Program-made: the position numbers and the translations under genes
Notes under the pieces: generated by a model
Told to the model about the DNA's origin: nothing
Databases searched by the model: none
Seen by the model: the letters and a program-made list of their open reading frames with translations, nothing else
Virus record (IMG/VR): IMGVR_UViG_3300042890_002023
Location: 1-28,901 of that record
Origin: a virus
Length of the DNA stretch: 28,901 bases
Reading direction: 5' to 3' (one strand)
Shown here: positions 9,793-15,231 of the stretch, in pieces
Layout: each line of letters starts with the position of its first letter
Numbering within the stretch: the stretch's first letter is position 1

Positions 9793-10251
9793 TTGAAAAA
9801 TAATTTCACACAGATACCTAATCATATATTCAAAATGAATATTTTACTGGAAAGTAAGATGATTATAATATACTTGTTATCTAAACCTAAAAAATGGACT
9901 ATTCGTAGAACTGATATTATGCGTACATTAGATATTGGTCAGAATAGATTTAATAATGCTTGGCGTGAATTAAAAAATTTAAATATAATAATAAAAAACA
10001 AAGTATTCGGTAAGTGCGATTTCGCACTCAACGTAAACGCAATATACGATAACGTGAAGTGCGAGAACGATAAGCACGTAAACGATAAGTGCGATCTCGA
10101 ACCATATAGTAATACGGGATCTATTAGTAATACTATATTGGATAGTAATACTATATTGGATAGTAATACGGATGATATAGTAATATATGATGATGATGAG
10201 GATTGGATGAAGGAAATTAAATCACACACATTAAATAATAAAAACAAATAA
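9793..10251 (+). CDS. Winged-helix replication initiator (DnaD / phage replisome organizer-like)
   Basis: A 152-residue protein. Residues 3-66 (NFTQIPNHIF, IIIYLLSKPKKWTIRRTDIM, TLDIGQNRFNNAWRELKNLN) have the form of the N-terminal winged helix of phage replication initiators, where NxFxQIPN opens the domain. The rest is Asn/Asp-rich and low in complexity. It contains repeated SNTILD units and ends in an acidic patch (IYDDDEDW). I chose the TTG start at 9793 because the next in-frame Met (9835) would cut into the conserved opening motif, and an in-frame stop lies at 9775-9777. The gene carries its own iterons (10107-10186), as lambda O does. It is the first gene behind promoter P1. Likely role: origin recognition and loading of host replication proteins. 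Confidence 0.72.
   Translation: MKNNFTQIPNHIFKMNILLESKMIIIYLLSKPKKWTIRRTDIMRTLDIGQNRFNNAWRELKNLNIIIKNKVFGKCDFALNVNAIYDNVKCENDKHVNDKCDLEPYSNTGSISNTILDSNTILDSNTDDIVIYDDDEDWMKEIKSHTLNNKNK
10014..10095. repeat. GTGCGA / ACGATAA repeat cluster in initiator gene
   Basis: A GTGCGA-TT-TCGCAC inverted repeat spans 10014-10027. GTGCGA recurs at 10060 and 10090, and ACGATAA occurs at 10046, 10067 and 10082. The cluster lies immediately upstream of the 18-bp iterons and is more GC-rich than its surroundings. It could be a second set of initiator or host-protein binding sites; the coding region for an Asp/Asn-rich linker would tolerate such repeats. Confidence 0.5.
10107..10186. repeat. Iterons, probable replication origin inside initiator gene
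   Basis: TAGTAATAC occurs at 10107, 10125, 10143 and 10161, exactly 18 bases apart. A fifth, degenerate copy (TAGTAATAT) starts at 10178. The units at 10125 and 10143 are identical over all 18 bases (TAGTAATACTATATTGGA). The spacing equals about 1.7 helical turns, similar to the iterons in lambda O. Repeats of this regularity in the linker of a winged-helix initiator strongly suggest the binding array of that protein and the phage origin. The flank downstream is AT-rich. Confidence 0.72.
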
Positions 10252-10254
10252 GTT

Positions 10255-10545
10255 ATGTCTCAAAAGTATTATCAACCTATTAAACAAGGAACGTATGTTA
10301 AGTTTAAATCTGATAGATTAGATGAATCTAGAATTATTAATCAAACTCCACCCGTACCATATCCTCAGGTGAAAGATGAATTAAAATTTATACATTCTAA
10401 CTTTAGAAAATTAAACAGACAAAGTAGATCATTCCACTCAGAGTATCTACTGAGTATAGTAAGTAACATTAAAAATAGAATTCCAGTTACTCAGAAACAA
10501 TTTAATCATATTATAAAAATCAAAAACGAAATCAAATCAATTTAA
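10255..10545 (+). CDS. Hypothetical early protein, 96 aa
   Basis: Starts 3 bases after the initiator stop and ends 1 base before the next start, so it is co-transcribed in the early operon. The protein is basic, with a Pro-rich stretch (NQTPPVPYPQVKDELK) followed by helical Lys/Arg-rich sequence. No family recognised. Its position next to the initiator suggests an accessory replication role, for example a helicase-loader-like or single-strand-binding partner, but nothing in the sequence proves this. Confidence 0.65.
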   Translation: MSQKYYQPIKQGTYVKFKSDRLDESRIINQTPPVPYPQVKDELKFIHSNFRKLNRQSRSFHSEYLLSIVSNIKNRIPVTQKQFNHIIKIKNEIKSI

Positions 10546-10546
10546 A

Positions 10547-10828
10547 ATGGAAAAAAAATCTAAAAAATTCACAAACAACGAGAAACGTTCATCTCGTATT
10601 CAATCTAAAATGGAAGCTGAATATGGTAAGCCTATTATATTCTATGCTTATTATGCTACTCAGGCTGATGCTTGTAAAAAATTAGGAGTTACACCTGCTG
10701 AAATTAATAAATCTATTCAGCGTGGAGGTACTATTAAAGGTGGTTCTGTAATTAAGGGTGATGGTGTTACATCAGCTTTAACCTTATTAACTAAGATAAA
10801 CGATATTAAAAAACAAAATAACAAATAG
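10547..10828 (+). CDS. Small early protein with NUMOD/HTH-like motif
   Basis: A 93-residue basic protein. The segment YYATQADACKKLGVTPAEIN followed by KSIQRGGTIKGGSVIKG resembles the short helix-turn-helix-like NUMOD1 repeat (A..LGV....I...I..G...KG). That repeat occurs in homing-nuclease-associated and phage DNA-binding proteins. The N-terminus is Lys-rich. There is no nuclease domain. A DNA-binding role is plausible but the resemblance is short. Confidence 0.6.
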   Translation: MEKKSKKFTNNEKRSSRIQSKMEAEYGKPIIFYAYYATQADACKKLGVTPAEINKSIQRGGTIKGGSVIKGDGVTSALTLLTKINDIKKQNNK

Positions 10829-10838
10829 TAATAAAATT

Positions 10839-10958
10839 ATGGATAAAATAAAATCGTTATTTAAAAAGTATATAAACAACAATTATAGTCTACAACTATT
10901 ATTTTGGTATATGTTGTTTTTATTCCTAATTTACAAAGTTAGTCAATGGATATTTTAG
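10839..10958 (+). CDS. 39-aa one-pass membrane mini-protein
   Basis: An ATG-started frame encodes 39 residues. The N-terminus is basic and amphipathic (MDKIKSLFKKYINNN) and is followed by a hydrophobic segment of about 20 residues (SLQLLFWYMLFLFLIYKV). It begins 10 bases after the previous stop and overlaps the next gene by 13 bases, both typical of real genes in this operon. By the positive-inside rule the N-terminus would be cytoplasmic. It could be a small holin, an antiholin or a membrane-anchored host-takeover peptide. It is the only clear membrane protein in the window. Confidence 0.6.
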   Translation: MDKIKSLFKKYINNNYSLQLLFWYMLFLFLIYKVSQWIF

Positions 10959-11629
10959 AACAACAATGTAGAAAGTGTGGTGAAATAAAACCAGCAACTG
11001 ATTTCTATCCTAGATATCATAAGGTAAATCAATTAGAAAAAACTTGTAAAACTTGTAAAGCACTAATAACGACGCAAAATAAAAAAAATAAAAGAAATAA
11101 AATACAACGTCAACCTATTTCACCAATACTTGAAATACCAGAAGGTAAAGCTAGAAAATGTACAACGTGTAATGAAGTAAAAACATTAAAACATTTCTAT
11201 CCAAGTAAAACAGCTAAAGAAGGCTATAGTACTAAATGTGCTGAATGCTTTAGAATGAATTATCGTCAAAACAAAGATAATCAAAATATGAAGGCACTAC
11301 AGCGTTACTATGAGAAACAAGGTAAGCCAATGCCTGAAGCAGTAAAACAATATAATACTAGAATAATTGAAGCTAATAGTTTAATACCAGTAAGACCAAC
11401 AATTAATATTGAACGATTCACCAAAGCAAGAGAACATTGGCGTGCTGTGTTTGCAGAACGCTTTGATGATGTAATACAATTACTTAGAGATTATGAAGCA
11501 GAAAGAGCTGAATCATTAAATTTATTAAAGGACTTTCACGCTAACGTTAGAACCAAATGGACACTTAAACATAATTCAACTGACAAATATGAAGAACACT
11601 TCAAAAAATACGGATCAAGCTGCTGGTAA
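10946..11629 (+). CDS. Tandem zinc-ribbon protein, 227 aa
   Basis: Two zinc-ribbon units are visible: C8/C11 with C34/C37 (QCRKCGEIKPATDFYPR to CKTCK), and C72/C75 with C98/C101 (KCTTCNEVKTLKHFYPS to CAEC). Each has the CxxC-x-x-K...FY pattern seen in phage zinc-ribbon proteins and at the start of T4 endonuclease VII-like proteins. No HNH or endonuclease VII catalytic residues are evident. The C-terminal half is helical and charged (REHWRAVFAERFDDVIQLLR), possibly a coiled coil. The ATG lies inside the previous gene and the 3' end overlaps the next by 41 bases. DNA or RNA binding is likely; a nuclease role would be inference. Confidence 0.72.
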   Translation: MDILEQQCRKCGEIKPATDFYPRYHKVNQLEKTCKTCKALITTQNKKNKRNKIQRQPISPILEIPEGKARKCTTCNEVKTLKHFYPSKTAKEGYSTKCAECFRMNYRQNKDNQNMKALQRYYEKQGKPMPEAVKQYNTRIIEANSLIPVRPTINIERFTKAREHWRAVFAERFDDVIQLLRDYEAERAESLNLLKDFHANVRTKWTLKHNSTDKYEEHFKKYGSSCW

Positions 11630-11783
11630 AGAATGGCTTGACACACTAAGACAATTAGATGAAGACATAACTAAACTAGAATCATTATTCAATGAACTAG
11701 AACACGACTTTATCCAATTACAAGCCGATTATGCATCAGCAATGGAACAAATAGAATCACTTAAACGACAAATAAAACCATAA
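11589..11783 (+). CDS. Short coiled-coil protein, 64 aa
   Basis: Mostly one predicted helix with heptad spacing of Leu, Ile and Phe (LRQLDEDITKLESLFNELEH and onward) and alternating acidic and basic residues. It overlaps the upstream gene by 41 bases, and its stop codon shares a base with the next start (TAATG), so translation is probably coupled. Likely oligomerises or binds a partner; no family recognised. Confidence 0.68.
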   Translation: MKNTSKNTDQAAGKEWLDTLRQLDEDITKLESLFNELEHDFIQLQADYASAMEQIESLKRQIKP

Positions 11784-12466
11784 TGATTAAAATTAACACA
11801 GATCATCCAATAGCATATGAATCACCAGATCACATAATGCCTTGGGGAACAATGAGAGACAATAGCACAAATGAAGAATTCATTAACCAAACAGAACAAT
11901 GGTTTAATAATAAAAAATTCAATGTATTAGACATTGGTTGCAGTGGTGGACAAATGATAGTTGATTACCACAACAGAGGGCACTTAGCAATTGGTGTAGA
12001 AGGTAGTGATTACAGTGTAAAACACCAACGTGCAAATTGGCCAGCATACCATAATAAGAATTTATTCACAGCAGATGCTACTAAGCCATTTAGTTTTGAA
12101 TTCATCACAGGTGATCCAATTAAATTTGACCTTATAACAGCTTGGGAATTGATTGAACACATTCATCCAAATGATTTGAATGCGTTGTTTAAAAACATCT
12201 ATAATAACCTTAATGCCAATGGTATATTTGTTGCTAGTATTAGTACTAACACAGATATAATTGATGGAGTAGTATTACACCAAAGTGTATTCGCACAACA
12301 CAACTGGTTATTTGATATATTAACTGAAACCGAAGCATTTAAAGACACTGACTTAGAATGGTTCCCATATCCATTTAGTGCAGCAGTAAGAGCAGATGGT
12401 GGTTCATTCCATATTGGTGTTAAACACAAAGCATTAGATGGTGAAGTGAATAATAACGATAACTAA
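11783..12466 (+). CDS. Class I SAM-dependent methyltransferase
   Basis: A 227-residue protein with a Rossmann-type methyltransferase core. Motif I is VLDIGCSGG (residues 48-56), the acidic ribose-binding position follows in GVEGSD (71-76), and motif IV is FDLITAWELIEHI (115-127). The motif IV ending in EHI is typical of the Methyltransf_11/23 group acting on small molecules, lipids, glycans or proteins. It is not the (D/N/S)PP(Y/F) of DNA methylases. No target recognition domain is visible. It sits in the early operon between a coiled-coil protein and a putative nuclease. The substrate is unknown. Confidence 0.85.
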   Translation: MIKINTDHPIAYESPDHIMPWGTMRDNSTNEEFINQTEQWFNNKKFNVLDIGCSGGQMIVDYHNRGHLAIGVEGSDYSVKHQRANWPAYHNKNLFTADATKPFSFEFITGDPIKFDLITAWELIEHIHPNDLNALFKNIYNNLNANGIFVASISTNTDIIDGVVLHQSVFAQHNWLFDILTETEAFKDTDLEWFPYPFSAAVRADGGSFHIGVKHKALDGEVNNNDN

Positions 12467-12479
12467 TAATAATCAGCAT

Positions 12480-12683
12480 ATGAATAACAACATCAATGGT
12501 AACTACAATATGAATCAATCAGCATACACAAATGTAGATGAACAATATCATCTAACAATGACAAGACAAATAGCTGAACGACGTGCACATATAGTTTACC
12601 AATATGAATTACAACAAGCCAAAGAACAAGCTGAAGCACAAGCACAAGCTGATTTAGTGGCTTGGAGTGAATCAAAAGATTAA
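12480..12683 (+). CDS. Small Gln/Ala-rich helical protein, 67 aa
   Basis: The N-terminus is Asn-rich (MNNNINGNYNMNQSAY), followed by a long helix with AEA/QAQ repeats (QQAKEQAEAQAQADL). It lies 13 bases after the methyltransferase and 3 bases before the nuclease-like gene. No family recognised; the helical body could pair with one of its neighbours. Confidence 0.6.
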   Translation: MNNNINGNYNMNQSAYTNVDEQYHLTMTRQIAERRAHIVYQYELQQAKEQAEAQAQADLVAWSESKD

Positions 12684-12686
12684 TAT

Positions 12687-13298
12687 ATGAAAGCAGTAGA
12701 CAAACACGAATCACAATGCGTTAAAAAATTTACTAAGCATTGTATTAAACAAACTAGTCAATTTATTGGGCTAAATGAATTACCACCTGGTACTCAAGCT
12801 GATATATACACTGAATCTGCATCAACACGCTATATTGCCGAATTAAAAAATACCCGCAAATATGATATTGGGTATATGAAGCAATATGGTGCGTTAATGG
12901 AGAAAGATAAATTATCATATCTACAAGATGCAGCACGTGTATTTGAATTAAACACATTGTATATACGATTCCTTAAAGACGGATGGATGGCTTGGGATGT
13001 AACTAATATAGATGCATCAACATTAGACGTTAACAATTACAAACGTAAAGCAGTTAAAGTAAGTAATAGACAATTTAACATTAAAAACACCGAAGTGTAT
13101 TTACTTAAATGGCGCGATGCAATTTACATTTATGATTACAAAGGTAATGATGTTAAACAACAATGGTTGGATGACGAGGAAACAATTAATAATGCGATGG
13201 CGAGAATTAAAAGTAGGAGACTGAATGGTGGAATAAATAATATCAGTACGATGACGACAAATAATATCAGTACAATACCACTATCAAACACGTATTAA
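12687..13298 (+). CDS. Putative PD-(D/E)xK nuclease, 203 aa
   Basis: Residues 37-60 read as a PD-(D/E)xK core: an acidic residue at D39 in QADIYTE, then a beta-strand with E52-x-K54 in RYIAELKN. The conserved-looking helix YDIGYMKQYGALMEKDK follows. This order resembles Holliday-junction-resolvase-like and Cas4/RecB-type folds, but no cysteine cluster is present. The C-terminus is low-complexity, with two near-identical NNIST(M/I) stretches. A nuclease acting on replication or recombination intermediates, or on host DNA, fits the early location. The fold call rests on short motifs only. Confidence 0.55.
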   Translation: MKAVDKHESQCVKKFTKHCIKQTSQFIGLNELPPGTQADIYTESASTRYIAELKNTRKYDIGYMKQYGALMEKDKLSYLQDAARVFELNTLYIRFLKDGWMAWDVTNIDASTLDVNNYKRKAVKVSNRQFNIKNTEVYLLKWRDAIYIYDYKGNDVKQQWLDDEETINNAMARIKSRRLNGGINNISTMTTNNISTIPLSNTY

Positions 13299-13331
13299 AA
13301 CGCCATTAGAAACGCTTTAAACAACAATATA

Positions 13332-13544
13332 ATGCAACCAACACAAGTAATTGAAACAATAAAACTAGCAGTAGAAATTGGATTAGTAGATCCAACTGAA
13401 CCAATGTTTAGTGACAAGTATGCTAATGTGTGGGCTGAGATGATAGGACCTAACTGGCAAGATGATGTCAAACTAGCAATATATGAACTAGCAGCCAAAC
13501 AAGTTGAATTCATAGATACATTTGGCACATACCACCTCAATTAG
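13332..13544 (+). CDS. Hypothetical protein, 70 aa
   Basis: An acidic, mainly helical small protein (QPTQVIETIKLAVEIGLVDP, EMIGPNWQDDVKLAIYELAA). It follows the nuclease-like gene by 33 bases and is preceded by an A-rich stretch (AAACAACAATATA). It is the last clear gene of the first early operon. No family recognised. Confidence 0.62.
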   Translation: MQPTQVIETIKLAVEIGLVDPTEPMFSDKYANVWAEMIGPNWQDDVKLAIYELAAKQVEFIDTFGTYHLN

Positions 13545-13563
13545 TTGTCACATACTATAATAA

Positions 13564-13674
13564 ATGGTTAACGATGGAAACGTGAAGAAATGTAAATGGT
13601 GTCAGGTAACGTGTAATCCCCACTCATTCGCTTACCAAACTAACTCACGGATATCTATATATATGATTAGTTGA
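13564..13674 (+). CDS. Possible 36-aa Cys/His mini-protein
   Basis: An ATG-started frame encodes 36 residues, including KKCKWCQVTCNPHSF. The spacing CxxC-x3-C-x2-H could bind one zinc ion. It lies 19 bases after the preceding stop in the otherwise non-coding stretch 13545-13905. Its length makes chance hard to exclude. Confidence 0.35.
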   Translation: MVNDGNVKKCKWCQVTCNPHSFAYQTNSRISIYMIS

Positions 13675-13701
13675 TATATGACGTATGTAACTTAATTAAC
13701 A

Positions 13702-13747
13702 TAGCCAAACAAGTGTTTTAATAATTAGTTGTGTAAATGTTTGGCTA
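13702..13747. repeat. Inverted repeat overlapping promoter P2
   Basis: TAGCCAAACA (13702-13711) and TGTTTGGCTA (13738-13747) are perfect 10-bp inverted arms separated by 26 bases. The right arm covers the -33 TTTG of promoter P2. The left arm puts a TTTGGCTA on the minus strand, but I see no good -7 element 20 bases from it (TACGTCAT). The arrangement fits a two-site operator, a hairpin or a decayed divergent promoter. Confidence 0.5.
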
Positions 13748-13771
13748 CTCAAGGAAATGATGCTAACTTTA
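13740..13771 (+). promoter_or_regulatory. Bacteroidota-type early promoter (P2)
   Basis: TTTG at 13740-13743, a 20-base spacer and TAACTTTA at 13764-13771. Spacing and both elements fit the Bacteroidota housekeeping promoter. The spacer (starts GCTACTC, contains GGAAATGATG) is nearly the same as in P3, 98 bases downstream. An ATAATTAGTT block precedes both, so P2 and P3 are copies of one unit of roughly 50 bases. It drives the 13906 cluster. Confidence 0.83.
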
Positions 13772-13837
13772 TGTATTAATATGGTCACAATTAACATAAT
13801 ATATAATAAAAAAACATTAAAAATAATTAGTTAAATG

Positions 13838-13869
13838 TTTGGCTATTCAGGGAAATGATGTTAACTTTA
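13838..13869 (+). promoter_or_regulatory. Bacteroidota-type early promoter (P3)
   Basis: TTTG at 13838-13841, a 20-base spacer (GCTATTC...GGAAATGATG) and TAACTTTA at 13862-13869. It lies about 37 bases ahead of the ATG at 13906, with transcription expected to begin near 13876. It shares the upstream ATAATTAGTT block (13823-13832) with P2. Confidence 0.85.
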
Positions 13870-13881
13870 GGAATATTAAAT

Positions 13882-13908
13882 AAATAAACAAATAAAATAA
13901 AGGTTATG
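13882..13908 (+). promoter_or_regulatory. A-rich translation leader, copy 1
   Basis: A purine-rich leader made of AAATAAACAAATAAAATAAA followed by GGTTATG ends in the start codon at 13906. The same sequence stands before the next gene, and a one-mismatch copy stands before the third. There is no Shine-Dalgarno core. In Bacteroidota an A-rich unstructured leader is the usual initiation signal. Confidence 0.7.
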
Positions 13909-14232
13909 AAACTAAAAAAAGCACAACAAAATGGTATCAATGAATGGTTATTCATTTTAAAAACAGTTAACCAACTTGAGAAAAACAAAAAGCGTATATT
14001 AGGTACTTTTAATGATTTACAAAAAGATGAGTATCAAACAATATACGAAAAAATAAATATGGCTATCAATATTGAATTATATGTGAACGTAGAAGATAAA
14101 TTTACTGATGATGAGAAAAAATTGTATAAAAAATGTTATAGCTTTATTTGGGCTATTGCCACAACAAAACTATTCAGCGACATATTAACATACGATAATG
14201 TTAAACAATATAATAAACAAATAAACAAATAA
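13906..14232 (+). CDS. Hypothetical early protein, 108 aa
   Basis: A Lys- and Asn-rich, predominantly helical protein (KKAQQNGINEWLFILKTVNQ; DKFTDDEKKLYKKCYSFIWA). First gene behind promoters P2 and P3. The downstream A-rich leader begins inside its last codons. No family recognised. Strong tandem promoters and a small product are typical of host-takeover or regulatory early genes. Confidence 0.68.
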   Translation: MKLKKAQQNGINEWLFILKTVNQLEKNKKRILGTFNDLQKDEYQTIYEKINMAINIELYVNVEDKFTDDEKKLYKKCYSFIWAIATTKLFSDILTYDNVKQYNKQINK

Positions 14233-14245
14233 AATAAAGGTTATG
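14219..14245 (+). promoter_or_regulatory. A-rich translation leader, copy 2
   Basis: Identical to copy 1 over its whole length, including GGTTATG. It overlaps the stop codon of the upstream gene (14230-14232), so a leader with a defined function has been placed between tightly packed genes. Confidence 0.7.
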
Positions 14246-14497
14246 AAAAAATTTCAATTTGTAGGAACAACTACATTATATCACGTTAGAATTAATATAG
14301 ATAAAAAATCCTATGCTGTTACCTTTATTGGTGGAGGAAAAAGTGGGCATTGTATTAGTAAAGTAGAATGTGAGGAAAATGATGAAATACTTTTTGAGGA
14401 TGGAATAGGTTGTATATCTAATGATTTATATTTAGAAATAGATAAAATATTAGAAAAGAAAAAAAATACAATATACGCATATTATATTAACAATTAA
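14243..14497 (+). CDS. Hypothetical early protein, 84 aa
   Basis: A compact protein with alternating strands (FQFVGTTTLYHVRINIDKKS; YAVTFIGGGKSGHCISKVE) and an acidic middle (ECEENDEILFEDG). GGGKSG looks like a P-loop fragment but lacks the flanking strand/helix context and is too close to the start to be a Walker A. It ends with a Lys-rich tail. No family recognised. Confidence 0.66.
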   Translation: MKKFQFVGTTTLYHVRINIDKKSYAVTFIGGGKSGHCISKVECEENDEILFEDGIGCISNDLYLEIDKILEKKKNTIYAYYINN

Positions 14498-14521
14498 TAA
14501 ATAAATAAAATAAAGGTTATG
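14498..14521 (+). promoter_or_regulatory. A-rich translation leader, copy 3
   Basis: Twenty-four bases ending in the start codon at 14519. It differs from copies 1 and 2 at one position (AAT in place of AAC) and keeps TAAAATAAAGGTTATG intact. Confidence 0.66.
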
Positions 14522-14677
14522 ACAATAGAACAAATTATATCAGCTCAAAAACAAATTGAATTACTTTATAAATTAGTAGATGATGATAAAAATAAATTAC
14601 CTACTGAAATTAAACAAGCGATTGGTGTGTTAGGAAAATTTATAATCGATGTTGCTTTTGAAAACAAAGAAAAATAA
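14519..14677 (+). CDS. Hypothetical early protein, 52 aa
   Basis: A short helical protein (MTIEQIISAQKQIELLYKLV; LPTEIKQAIGVLGKFIIDVA). It is supported by its conserved A-rich leader and its position 21 bases after the previous stop. Last gene of the early region. No family recognised. Confidence 0.62.
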   Translation: MTIEQIISAQKQIELLYKLVDDDKNKLPTEIKQAIGVLGKFIIDVAFENKEK

Positions 14678-14716
14678 AAATAAAAAAAAGAAAGTAAGTT
14701 TGGATTTATAAAAATG

Positions 14717-14766
14717 AAAATTTAAACAGGCGTAGTTCACGTGGGTTGCGCCGCGTTTAAAAATTT
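14717..14766. other. Imperfect long hairpin with GC-rich head in early/late intergenic region
   Basis: Outer arms are TTTAAAC (14721-14727) and GTTTAAA (14755-14761), and inner arms GGCG (14729-14732) and CGCC (14749-14752). The 16-base loop holds the palindrome CACGTG (14738-14743). The GC-rich head contrasts with the AT-rich flanks. It may end early transcription, bind a regulator or form an RNA structure. No coding frame runs through it. Confidence 0.5.
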
Positions 14767-14837
14767 CGCCAACATAATCTTTCTACCCCCTATACCGCGC
14801 ATATATCAATATATACAACATATAATACAAACATAAG

Positions 14838-14936
14838 GTTATAACAGCATTAACCCGCACAACTTGTCTCGTAATTTCATTTGATGCGGTGCTATTCAAG
14901 TTTCAAGCCGTAGCCCGTAAGCTATGGCTTTTTTTT
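14838..14936 (+). ncRNA. Candidate structured leader or small RNA ending in a terminator
   Basis: This stretch between the early and late genes has no reading frame but can fold. AGCA and CCGCA in the left part (AGCATTAACCCGCA, from about 14848) pair with TGCGGTGCT in the right part (about 14885-14893). The intrinsic terminator follows at once. A short transcript ending near 14936 would be about 100 bases long. I see no convincing promoter for it (TTTG at 14699 has only TAAACAGG at the right distance), and it matches no riboswitch I know. It could equally be the 3' end of early read-through transcripts. Confidence 0.3.
14906..14936 (+). terminator. Intrinsic terminator between early and late modules
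   Basis: AGCCGTAGC (14906-14914) pairs with GCTATGGCT (14921-14929), with one G-U pair and the loop CCGTAA, followed by a run of eight T. It separates the early cluster from the late genes that begin at 14973. Confidence 0.9.
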
Positions 14937-14972
14937 CTAGTATATATTTATTATCAGTAAACACAATTTTCA

Positions 14973-15230
14973 ATGAGCGATTACACTTACACAGTAAAAT
15001 CTACAGCTACAGGTGATCATCAACCACCCACCAATCCATTATCACTAGTTACAGAACAACAACTTAAGGAAAACTATTGTTTTATAGTTGCACCTGGTGA
15101 CGAAGTTGTATTTTTTAAAACACCTGAGATTTGGAAACAAGCAGAAACTATATTGAAGGGATATCAGTATAAAGTATTTTACTGTTTTGAGGTATTACGT
15201 TTCGCTAGACTAAAAAACGTACCAAAATAA
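14973..15230 (+). CDS. Hypothetical protein, 85 aa, start of late module
   Basis: First gene after the terminator. It has a hydrophilic N-terminus (SDYTYTVKSTATGDHQPPTN), then an alternating segment (NYCFIVAPGDEVVFFKTPEI) and a basic tail. No family recognised. It ends 1 base before the next ATG, so it is probably co-transcribed with the Cys mini-protein and the sigma-like gene. Confidence 0.62.
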   Translation: MSDYTYTVKSTATGDHQPPTNPLSLVTEQQLKENYCFIVAPGDEVVFFKTPEIWKQAETILKGYQYKVFYCFEVLRFARLKNVPK

Positions 15231-15231
15231 T

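Noticed and set aside
14243-14497. Walker A (GGGKSG) in the 84-residue early protein
   Set aside because: The motif lacks the final GK(S/T) geometry followed by a helix, the preceding strand is not placed as in P-loop NTPases, and no Walker B can follow in so short a protein.
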